Source of the DNA: CAYVWB01 sp964455395 | GTDB taxonomy: Bacteria; Desulfobacterota; Desulfovibrionia; Desulfovibrionales; Desulfovibrionaceae | Direction of reading: 5' to 3' | NCBI GenBank assembly: GCA_964455395.1 | Contig: CAYVWB010000076.1 | Coordinates: 1 to 19,291 of the forward strand | DNA: 19,291 bases | Part shown: positions 6,883-15,300 of the stretch, in pieces | Numbering within the stretch: position 1 is the first letter of the stretch | Layout of the letters: every line of letters begins with the position of its first letter | Position numbers and translations under genes: made by a program | The notes under the pieces: generated by a model | Told to the model about the DNA's origin: nothing | Database searches by the model: none | What the model saw: the letters and a program-made list of their open reading frames with translations, nothing else

Positions 6883-6915
6883 TGCGACAGGCGTGGGGGG
6901 CGGCGCGGCGTCGCA
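6883..6915. other. inverted repeat between the cyclase and the first hybrid kinase
   Basis: TGCGAC (6883-6888) and GTCGCA (6910-6915) form a 6-bp stem with a 21-nt G-rich loop in the 148-bp gap. No T run follows, so it is not a classical terminator. No clear promoter for the gene at 7018 is visible, so read-through from the H-NOX operon remains possible. Confidence 0.25.
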
Positions 6916-7017
6916 GGGGCTGTCCGGTTCGTGTTTTACAGGACCTCCCCAAGTAGGATACCGGATTCTTGAGCGCGACGGGTATGGTGCGCGCTCGCAA
7001 GCCGTCAAGGATAGCCA

Positions 7018-10000
7018 ATGCCTCCACCGATCGTGGCCGTCGGCGCCTCCGCCGGAGGGCTGCATGCGCTCAGTGATTTTCTCGAACCGTTTCCAACCGA
7101 CAGCGGCATGGCCCTCGTGGTCGTCACGCACCTCAACCCCAGCCAGGCCAGTTCCCTCCCCAGGATTCTCTCCGGCCACACGTCCATGCCGGTCCTCCCC
7201 ATCGAAAACGGCATGCTCGTGGAGGCCGACACCGTCTATGTGGTCACGCCGGGCCAGGCGGTCGAAATCCGCGGCGACTTCCTGCGGCTCGAACCGCTCA
7301 CGCCCGAGTCCCGGCTGCGTCCGTTCGATGGTTTCCTGAAGAGCCTCGCCGTCAACAGCGGCCCCCACGCCGTGGCCGTGGTGCTCTCCGGCATGGGCTC
7401 GGACGGCGCAGCCGGGGCGACGGCGGTCAAAAGCGTCGGCGGCATGGTGCTCGTCCAGGAGGATCCGGACTACGCGGGCATGCCCTCGCATGCGCAACAG
7501 GCCGTCACGCCTGACGCCGTCATTCCCGCAGAAGCGATGGCGGCGCGGATTGTGAACGACTTCAGGACGAAACGCAGCACCCAGCACAGCAAGGACATCA
7601 TCAAGACCTTGCAGGATGACCCGGTCCTCACGGCGCGCATCCTTGACGCGGTGCGCGCGCGCGTGGGGCAGGATTTCTCGGAGTACAGAACAAGCACGAT
7701 CCATCGGCGCATCGTCAAACGCATGGGGACCGTGGGCCAGGAAGAACCGGAGGCGTACGCGACGCTCGTGGAAGGGAACGCGAGGGAAGCCGAGGCCCTC
7801 GCCAAGGACCTGTTGGTCAGCGTGACGAAATTCCTGCGGGACCCCGAAGCCTTCGACCTGTTCCGCACGAAGCTCTTCCCGGAACTGGTGCGGACGCACA
7901 CCCAGGACGACCCCATTCGGATCTGGTGCGCGGGGTGCTCCACTGGCGAGGAAGCCTACACCCTCGGCATGCTCGCCCTCGAGGCCATCGCCGCAGCGGG
8001 TACGCCCCGCCAGCTGCAGCTGTTCGCCACGGACAGCGACGCGGAAGCCATCGAATTCGCTCGGCGGGGCCTCTACACGCCGGAAGTGGTCAGGGGGCTG
8101 CCGGCGGATCTTCTGGAACTCTACTTCGCGCCCGCGGGCAAAGCGTATTCGGTGTCGCCGCGGTTGCGTGAACCCATCGTCTTCGCTGTCCACGACCTGC
8201 TCAAGGACCCACCGTTCATCCGTATGGATCTCATCACCTGCCGCAACCTGCTCATCTATCTGGAGCAACACGTGCAGCGCAAAGCCTTGGGCCTCTTCAC
8301 GGAGGCGCTGCGACCCGGGGGGGGCCTCTTTCTGGGCCCTTCGGAAGGCCTGAGCGGATTCGAGACGTATTACACCGTCGTGGACGCCCGGTGGAAAATC
8401 TACCAACGCAACGCCGTGGAATATGTGCGACATGCGGGAGCGCAACGCTTCTCCCCGCGCATCGGGAGCCTCTTCGCCGCGCCGCCGGCCAAAGCGTGCA
8501 AACACTCGGAGCCGCCCACTCTCCAGCGACGCCTCCTCGCCAGGTATGCGCCGCCGGCAGTGCTGGTGGACGAGGACGACAAGATACGCTCGATCAACGG
8601 CGACACGGATCCCTTTTTCAGTCTGGCTGCCGGCGAAGCGACCCATGACATCCACCTCTGCGCACGGCCCTACCTGCGGCCCCGACTGCGCGTGGCCATG
8701 GCCAACGCCCGCGCACAGGCAGAGGACGTCCTGCTGTTGAACATCCACGACCCCGACAAGGATGCGCCGCCGTTCAACCTGCGCGTCAGTCCGGTGGCGT
8801 CGTCCGAAGAAACCGTGGACGCACAGTCCGTCCGGGAACTGCTCGTCGCCTTCGAGCCCGCCGGGACGCAGGAGACGACTCGCGAAGACAACGGCGAGGA
8901 GTTGGGCCTGAAAGAGCTGGTCGCCCTCCTGGAGAACCAGCTGCGCCTGACCGGCGAACAGCTGCAGGAAAACCAGGAGTGGACGGACAAAGCCAGCCAG
9001 GAGCTGCGCGCGTCCAACGAAGAACTCATCTCCATGAACGAGGAGCTGCAGTCCGCCAACGAGGAGATGGAGAGCTCCCACGAGGAGCTGCAGGCCATGA
9101 ACGAGGAGATGTTCACCCTGAACGCCGAGCTGCAGCTCAAGGTCGCGGAGCTGGGCGAACTGAACGCGGACATGGAGAACCTCTTCAGCTCCACGGAGAT
9201 CGCCACCATCTTCCTGGATCACGACCTCGTCATCAAGCGGTTCACGCCGCGCGCTTCGGACGTCTTCTATCTGCGCGAGGGCGACAAGGGCCGACCATTG
9301 GCCGAGCTGGGCAGCGTCCTCGAACGGCCCACGGACCTCCTGGAGGTCTGCCGGCAGGTGCTCAAGGACTATCAGCAGGTGGAGCTGGAAGCCGCCACGC
9401 AGGACGGCCGCGCTTTCCTCTCCAGGGTGCTGCCCTACATCGGCATCGATGGCGAGGTCCAGGGCGCCGTGCTCACCTTCGTGGACATCACCTCCCGCAA
9501 GACCATGGTGGAGGAGCTGCGTCGCCACAAGGAAGAGCTCGAAGAACTCGTGGAGGAGCGCAGCCGGGAGGTCCGGCTCACCAAGGAGAAATTCGAAGCC
9601 GTCTTCCGCGCCAGCCCGGCGGCCATGATTCTTCAAGACCTGGAGACGGGCGAACGCCTTGGGGTGAATCGCGCCTTCGAAGACATGCTCGGATGCGCGC
9701 TCGGCGAACACGAAGACTGGCGTGCACACTGGGAGGACGCCGAGCAGTTCGACGCCTTGCTCGCGCAAGCACGGCGTGAAGGACGTTTCGACAACCACAG
9801 AGCGTTCATCCACGCCTGCGACGGCTCCCGCATGGTCGCCATGCTCTCCGGCGAGGTCATCACGCTGGAAGGCCGCAACATCCTCGTCAGCGCCGGTCTC
9901 GACATCACAGAGCGCGACAGGCTCAAGACGGAGCTCGCCGAGCGCGAAGCCAGGCTGCGGCTCACCTTCGAGCAGTCCGCCCACGGCATGGTCTTCGTTT

Positions 10001-11877
10001 CCGACGATGGACGCCCGGAACACTTCAACGAAGCCTTCCGGGCCTTGCTGGGCTACCCCGCCGAGACCCTCCGCGCCATGCGTTTTCCGGAGTTCACCCA
10101 CCCCGACGACGTGGAAGCCGACCTGGAGCAGTACGGCAAGCTCGTCGAGGGCGAGATCGACTCCTACCGAATGGAAAAGCGCTACCTCCGCGCCGACGGC
10201 GCCGTCATCTGGACGGACCTCACCGTCTCCCGCATCGCTCAGGAGGACAAGAAGCTCGCGTTCTTCGCGCTGGTCAAGGACATCACCGACCGCAAGCGCC
10301 TGGAGGAGCATCTCCAGACCGCCCGGAAAGAAGCCGAGCGCGCCACCCGCGCCAAGAGCGAATTCCTCGCCAACATGAGTCATGAATTGCGCACGCCCAT
10401 CGCCGGGATCATGGGGGCGGCGGAGGTGCTCCGCCTCAACGCCATCTCCCGCGAGCAGGAGGAGACGCTCACGCTGCTGGAGTACTCTGCGCAGGTGCTG
10501 CTGCAAACCCTGAACGACATCCTGGACCTCTCCAAGATCGTGGCCAAGGGCGTCGAGCTCCACCCGGAGGACTTCAACCTCCGGGAGTGCGTGCGCAAGA
10601 CGGTGGCGCTGTACGCGCATCAGGCCCGGGAGAAGGGGATCGCCTTGGAGGTCTCTGTTGCGGACGGCGTCCCCTCCCATGTGCATGGGGACGAACACCG
10701 GCTCTGTCAGGTGCTCCGCAACCTGGTCAGCAACGCCGTCAAGTTCACGGCGAGCGGCCAAGTGACCGTGTTTGTCCGGACGCGGGAGGAAGCCTCGACC
10801 CACACAGAGGGCGTCCCCCTGGAGATCGCCGTCTCAGACACCGGACCGGGCGTCCCGGATAACAAGAAGGACGCGCTGTTCCAGGAGTTCTCGCAACTGG
10901 ACAGCTCCTACGCCAAACAGTTCGGTGGAACCGGTCTCGGGTTGGCGATCTGCAAGAAACTCATGGAGGTCATGGGCGGCGTCATCGACGTGTCGAGCCG
11001 TCCCGGCGAAGGCTCCACCTTCAGCCTGCGACTGACCTTGCCGACCGCCGCCACGCAGCCCGACGCCCTCCCCGAAGGGTCGGCGCCGGCGACGGTCCCG
11101 CCCATGAACATCCTGCTGGCCGAGGACAACCCCATCAACCAGTTCTTCCTCGAAACCATCCTGCACGCGGACGGCCATACGGTCGTCAAGGCGGCGAATG
11201 GGCAGGAAGCCCTCGATCAGCTGCGGGAAGGCGACTTCGATGTCGTCCTCATGGACATCCAGATGCCGGTCATGGACGGCCTGGAGACGACGCGCCGCAT
11301 CCGTTCCGGCGAGGCTCCCGGCGTTCCCGCGGACATTCCCGTCGTCGCGCTCACTGCGTACGCCATGGAGGAAGACCGCGAGAAGTTCATGGACGCCGGC
11401 ATGAACCATTACGTCTCCAAGCCGTTCACTACCAGTGACATCCGGCGCGCGCTGCAGAGGGTGCGCCCTGTCGGTGCTGTCGAGCCTGTCGGCCCTGGTG
11501 CGTCTATTGAGCCTGGTGTGGAGACGCCCGCGCAAAGCCTGCTGAACATGAACACCGTCGATGAACTACGCAGCGAGCATATGGATGTCCTCCCGTCGCT
11601 CCTGGCGCACTTCAAGCGGGAGTCGGGAAGAGGCCTGGAGGCGGCGCGCGCGTCAGTGCGCGAGGGCGAGCTCTGTCGCGCGGGGGACATGGTGCATTTC
11701 ATGGCGAGCAGCGCCGGCGCGCTTGGCATGACGGCGCTCCACGAGGCCTGTCTCGTCTTGGAGCGGGAGCTCCGCGCCGGGAACGCCACCGTGGAGTCCC
11801 TGACCGACTCCCTGGCCGAGTTGACGCGATTGTTTCGCGCCTCCGTGGCGGCTCTGGAACATGCGTTGGATTCGTGA
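7018..11877 (+). CDS. CheB-CheR-PAS3-histidine kinase-receiver-HPt hybrid protein
   Basis: This is a 1619-aa soluble multidomain sensor. AAGGA (7007-7011) lies six bases before ATG 7018. Residues 4-180 are a CheB methylesterase with catalytic Ser11 (GASAGG), His38 (VTHLNP) and Asp129 (GMGSDGA); the usual CheB receiver domain is absent. Residues about 195-465 are a CheR methyltransferase with the SAM motif CAGCSTGEEAY (304-314), FATDSD (336-341) and CRNLLIYL (408-415). A long coiled coil of NEELxSxNEELQS type covers about 630-720. PAS domains lie near 720-830, 855-965 and 975-1090. The kinase has His1122 (SHELRTP), Asn1239, DTGPG (1274-1278) and GGTGLGLA (1303-1310). The receiver has Asp1370, Asp1413, Thr1446 and Lys1468. 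A C-terminal HPt has His1560. No membrane segment is seen. It starts 148 bp after the cyclase gene. Substrates of the methyl-transfer domains and the input ligands are unknown. Confidence 0.93.
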   Translation: MPPPIVAVGASAGGLHALSDFLEPFPTDSGMALVVVTHLNPSQASSLPRILSGHTSMPVLPIENGMLVEADTVYVVTPGQAVEIRGDFLRLEPLTPESRLRPFDGFLKSLAVNSGPHAVAVVLSGMGSDGAAGATAVKSVGGMVLVQEDPDYAGMPSHAQQAVTPDAVIPAEAMAARIVNDFRTKRSTQHSKDIIKTLQDDPVLTARILDAVRARVGQDFSEYRTSTIHRRIVKRMGTVGQEEPEAYATLVEGNAREAEALAKDLLVSVTKFLRDPEAFDLFRTKLFPELVRTHTQDDPIRIWCAGCSTGEEAYTLGMLALEAIAAAGTPRQLQLFATDSDAEAIEFARRGLYTPEVVRGLPADLLELYFAPAGKAYSVSPRLREPIVFAVHDLLKDPPFIRMDLITCRNLLIYLEQHVQRKALGLFTEALRPGGGLFLGPSEGLSGFETYYTVVDARWKIYQRNAVEYVRHAGAQRFSPRIGSLFAAPPAKACKHSEPPTLQRRLLARYAPPAVLVDEDDKIRSINGDTDPFFSLAAGEATHDIHLCARPYLRPRLRVAMANARAQAEDVLLLNIHDPDKDAPPFNLRVSPVASSEETVDAQSVRELLVAFEPAGTQETTREDNGEELGLKELVALLENQLRLTGEQLQENQEWTDKASQELRASNEELISMNEELQSANEEMESSHEELQAMNEEMFTLNAELQLKVAELGELNADMENLFSSTEIATIFLDHDLVIKRFTPRASDVFYLREGDKGRPLAELGSVLERPTDLLEVCRQVLKDYQQVELEAATQDGRAFLSRVLPYIGIDGEVQGAVLTFVDITSRKTMVEELRRHKEELEELVEERSREVRLTKEKFEAVFRASPAAMILQDLETGERLGVNRAFEDMLGCALGEHEDWRAHWEDAEQFDALLAQARREGRFDNHRAFIHACDGSRMVAMLSGEVITLEGRNILVSAGLDITERDRLKTELAEREARLRLTFEQSAHGMVFVSDDGRPEHFNEAFRALLGYPAETLRAMRFPEFTHPDDVEADLEQYGKLVEGEIDSYRMEKRYLRADGAVIWTDLTVSRIAQEDKKLAFFALVKDITDRKRLEEHLQTARKEAERATRAKSEFLANMSHELRTPIAGIMGAAEVLRLNAISREQEETLTLLEYSAQVLLQTLNDILDLSKIVAKGVELHPEDFNLRECVRKTVALYAHQAREKGIALEVSVADGVPSHVHGDEHRLCQVLRNLVSNAVKFTASGQVTVFVRTREEASTHTEGVPLEIAVSDTGPGVPDNKKDALFQEFSQLDSSYAKQFGGTGLGLAICKKLMEVMGGVIDVSSRPGEGSTFSLRLTLPTAATQPDALPEGSAPATVPPMNILLAEDNPINQFFLETILHADGHTVVKAANGQEALDQLREGDFDVVLMDIQMPVMDGLETTRRIRSGEAPGVPADIPVVALTAYAMEEDREKFMDAGMNHYVSKPFTTSDIRRALQRVRPVGAVEPVGPGASIEPGVETPAQSLLNMNTVDELRSEHMDVLPSLLAHFKRESGRGLEAARASVREGELCRAGDMVHFMASSAGALGMTALHEACLVLERELRAGNATVESLTDSLAELTRLFRASVAALEHALDS

Positions 11878-11900
11878 AGAGACAGGCGCGCGCGCCATCA

Positions 11901-11932
11901 TGACATCGTGACATCGTGAGATCGTGAGATTG
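11901..11932. repeat. 8-bp tandem repeat, four copies
   Basis: The four units are TGACATCG (11901-11908), TGACATCG (11909-11916), TGAGATCG (11917-11924) and TGAGATTG (11925-11932). They begin 24 bp after the stop codon of the first hybrid kinase. Confidence 0.9.
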
Positions 11933-12120
11933 TCCGACGAGCGCGCACGGCAAGGCGGGACGGTCGGGGCCATCGCCCCTCACGAGAGCCGCGCCAGGGC
12001 CGCTGCAGAAGCGTTGCGTACGCTCGGAAGGGGCTTCCCGCTGCGGTTGCGCATGAAGCGAACGTATCGGCCTTGCTGGTCTGCGTGGTGATGCGCTTCG
12101 CCTTGCGTGGGCGAGCGGCC

Positions 12121-12146
12121 CGCGCCAACGAGCGCGGCTTGGCGCG
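12121..12146. promoter_or_regulatory. candidate operator: perfect 8-bp inverted repeat over the -35
   Basis: CGCGCCAA (12121-12128) and TTGGCGCG (12139-12146) are exact reverse complements separated by 10 bp. The right arm contains the -35 hexamer TTGGCG of the promoter at 12139-12167, so a dimeric regulator bound here would cover or contact RNA polymerase. It could also be a chance GC palindrome. Confidence 0.45.
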
Positions 12147-12167
12147 CCGAGCTGGAATGTGTACAAT
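12139..12167 (+). promoter_or_regulatory. sigma70-type promoter of the second hybrid kinase
   Basis: TTGGCG (12139-12144) and TACAAT (12162-12167) are separated by 17 bp and each differs from consensus at one or two positions. Start of transcription would be near 12174, leaving a leader of about 140 nt before ATG 12314. This suggests the second hybrid gene can be transcribed independently of the first. Confidence 0.6.
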
Positions 12168-12313
12168 AGAAAGGTTGTTGCGAGACGCTCCGGAGCATGC
12201 CGACTGTATTGCCGAGCGGGTGGGGCGGGTGTCCTGCCCGACGCGCCGGCCCCGCCGCTGGCGCTTCGGGAGACGTCGCCTCGCCTCCGGAACCTTAGAG
12301 AAGAGAATTGCGC

Positions 12314-15300
12314 ATGCCCACCATCGATCAATCGACATCGCTCTGCGTCGTGGGCCTTGGCGCCTCGGCCGGAGGTCTGGAGGCGTTCGAGGAGTTCTTC
12401 ACCCACTTGCCGCCATCGCCGGGCTGCGCCTTCGTGCTGGTGATGCACCTGGACCCCAACCACAAGAGCATGCTTCCGGAGCTGCTCGGCAAGGTCACGG
12501 ACATGCGCGTGACCCGAGCCGAGGACGGCATGGCGCTGGAAGCCAACCGCATCCATGTCATCCCGCCCAACGCCAGCATGCGTCTGAAGGACGGCCGGTT
12601 GCAGCTCAGCGCGCCCGAGGTCAGCCGCGGGGCGCGCCGGCCCATCGACGTGTTCTTCCGCTCCCTCGCCGAGTCGCGCGGGGACCATACGGTGGGCGTC
12701 ATCTTCTCCGGCACGGGGAGCGACGGCGCCCAGGGGCTGAAAGAGATCAAATTCGCCGGCGGCCTGGCCATGATCCAGGACCCCTCCACCGCCAAGTTCG
12801 AGGCCATGCCCTTGGCGGCCAAACACGCCGGAGCGGTGGACGCCTCCCTGCCGCCAAGCGAACTCGCGGTCCGCCTTGCAGACTTCCTCGGCAAGCATGG
12901 CGCGGTGCTCCCCGAACCCGAACAGGAAGTCGATCCGGAAGACGACGCCCTGGAACATGTCCTCGCCGAGGTGCGCCAGCAGACCGGCCGCGACCTCACG
13001 AGCTACAAACGCACCACCTTGCGGCGTCGTGTGGAGAAGCGCATGCTCCTGCGGGAGCGGGAGAATCTGGATGGATACCGCGCGCTGCTCCGGGAGGATG
13101 AGGGCGAAGTCCAGACCCTGCTGCGGGAACTGCTCATCGGGGTGACCAGCTTCTTCCGGGATATGGACGCCTTCGAGGCGCTGGAAGAGACTGTACTCCC
13201 CGCACTGCTCAAGGAAAAGGACGAGCGGGAGACCTTGCGCATCTGGGTCCCCGGGTGCTCCACGGGGGAGGAAGCGTTCTCCATCGCCATGGTTGTCCAC
13301 GCATTTCTGGACAAACGCAAGCGTCAGCGCTCGGTGCAGATCTTCGGCACGGACGTTGACGAGGAAGCCATCCTGAAAGCGCGCTCGGGCCGCTACCCCG
13401 CAAGCGCCATCGAGGATATTCCTCCGCGGTTTCGAGAGCGCTATATCCGCAGAGAAAACGGCCACTTCGCCATTGCCTCCTCCATACGGGAGAACGTGGT
13501 CTTCGCGCCCCACGATCTGGTGGAGAACCCGCCTTTCTTCCGGCTGGACATGGTGAGCTGCCGCAACCTGCTCATCTATCTCACGGCGGAGGCGCAGAGG
13601 AGAGTCATTCCCCTTTTCGCGTACGCGCTCAACCCGGGGGGGTATCTCTTTCTGGGCCCTGCGGAAAGCCTCGGGGCCTACGCCTCTCTCTTCGAGCAGA
13701 TCAATCAGAAATGGAAGATCTACCGCCGTCAGGACATCGCCGTCTCGCGACTGGACGTGCCCTTGACCCAGTCCGCGCCCTGGCGGGGACGCTTCGCCGC
13801 CAGTCCGGAGCAGACCCCCAAAAGCCCGGACGCCCGCACTCTGCTCCGCGACGCCCTGGCCGCCCGGTTCGGTCCGCCCACCGTGCTCATCAGCGAAAAC
13901 GATGAAATCCTCCAGGTGCACGGCGACGTGTCGGCCTTCCTCGGCCTCGCCGAAGGCGAACCCACCAGAGACATCCACGCCGCAGCGCGAACACCCCTGC
14001 GGCCGCATTTGCGCTCCGCCATCCACAAGGCGCGCGCCGCCAACGAACAGGTGGCTTACGCCGGCTTGCGTCTGAACGGTCGGGAGGAGACGGTCCGGAT
14101 CACCATTGCGCCCGTGCTACGCAAGAACGACGACGCGCAGTACATGATGGTCTCTTTTCTCGTGGAGGAGGCTCGGCTCGTTCCCGAAACGCAGCCCGCC
14201 ATGCCTGTGGACGCAGCCCGCGACGCGCTCGTGCAGCAGCTCGAGGAGGAACTGGAGGAGGCTCACGACACACTGCAGACCACCGTGGAGGACCTGGAAA
14301 GCGCCACCGAGGAACTCAAATCCTCCAATGAAGAACTCATGTCCATGAACGAGGAGCTTCAGTCCACCAACGAGGAACTGGAGACCTCGCAGGAGGAGCT
14401 GCAGGCGCTCAACGAGGAACTCTCCACGGTGAACGCCGAACTCCTCGCCAAGATGGACGAAGTGGACGAAGCCAAGAGCGATCTGGAAAACATCCTGCGC
14501 GCTTCGGAAATCGCCACGCTGTTCATCGATCGGGACCTCGTCATCCGTCAGTTCACCCCGGCTGCCCAGCGCATCTTCCATCTGGAGGACACGGACGTGG
14601 GCCGACCCCTGCGCCACTTCGCCTCCACCGCGCCGGAAGCGGATATCCTCGGCGGAGCGCAGCGCGTGCTCGCCACACTCGCCCCCCTCGAAAAGGAAGT
14701 CGCCACCACGGACGGCCGCCAGCACCTCCTGCGGATTTTCCCCTACCGCACCCAGCAGGACACCATCGACGGCGTGGTGCTCACCTTCGTGGACATCACG
14801 CAGCGCAAGAACGTCGAAGAAGCCTTGCGCATCAGCAACGAACGGCTCGCCCAGGCGCTGGAGGCCACGGCCGTGGGCGTCTACGACCACAACATCTCCA
14901 TGGACGACGCCACCTTCCACAGCGGCCAGTGGGCCGACCTGCTGGGCTTCGAGACGCAGGAGCTGCCGACCCACGAGACGTTCATGACGTGGCTCCTGGA
15001 GCGCATCCATCCAGAGGACCGCCAAGGGCTCCACGAAGCCTACGAAGCCTTCGTCAGCGGCGAAACCGACCGCTACGACGTGGAAATGCGCATCCAGCAC
15101 AAGAACGGCCGCTTCATCTGGGCGCGCAGCGTCGCCAAGGCCGTGGCGCGCGACAACCAGGGCCGCGCCCTGCGCATCGTCGGGTTGATGATGGACGTCA
15201 CCCGGCACAAGAAGACCGAAGCCGAGCTGAAACGCCGCGTGGACGAAAAGACCCGCGAGCTGGAAGGCGTGCTCGCCGCCGTGCAGGACTATCTCTACAT

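Larger units (their letters stand above)
11878..12313. other. 436-bp intergenic interval between the two hybrid kinases
   Basis: No supported gene lies here; the frames on both strands are Arg/Ala-rich shadows. The interval holds the 8-bp tandem repeat (11901-11932), the inverted repeat (12121-12146) and the promoter (12139-12167), followed by a leader of about 140 nt. There is no T-tailed hairpin to end the upstream transcript. Confidence 0.5.

Noticed and set aside
9001..9120. tandem repeat inside the first kinase gene (also 14300-14420 in the second)
   Set aside because: The repetition reflects the Asn-Glu-Glu-Leu coiled-coil heptads encoded there, a known feature of CheB-CheR fusions, rather than a separate DNA element.
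6745..10803. 1352-aa open frame on the minus strand
   Set aside because: It is an antisense shadow of the cyclase and first hybrid kinase. Its composition (His, Arg, Gly, Val, Glu) is typical of the complement of GC-rich codons, and no domain is recognisable.
12073..13101. 342-aa plus-strand frame
   Set aside because: It overlaps the CheB-CheR part of the second kinase in another frame and has an Arg/Gly/Pro-rich shadow composition.
11699..14026. 775-aa open frame on the minus strand
   Set aside because: It spans the end of one kinase gene, the repeat-bearing gap and the start of the other on the opposite strand; no recognisable domain.
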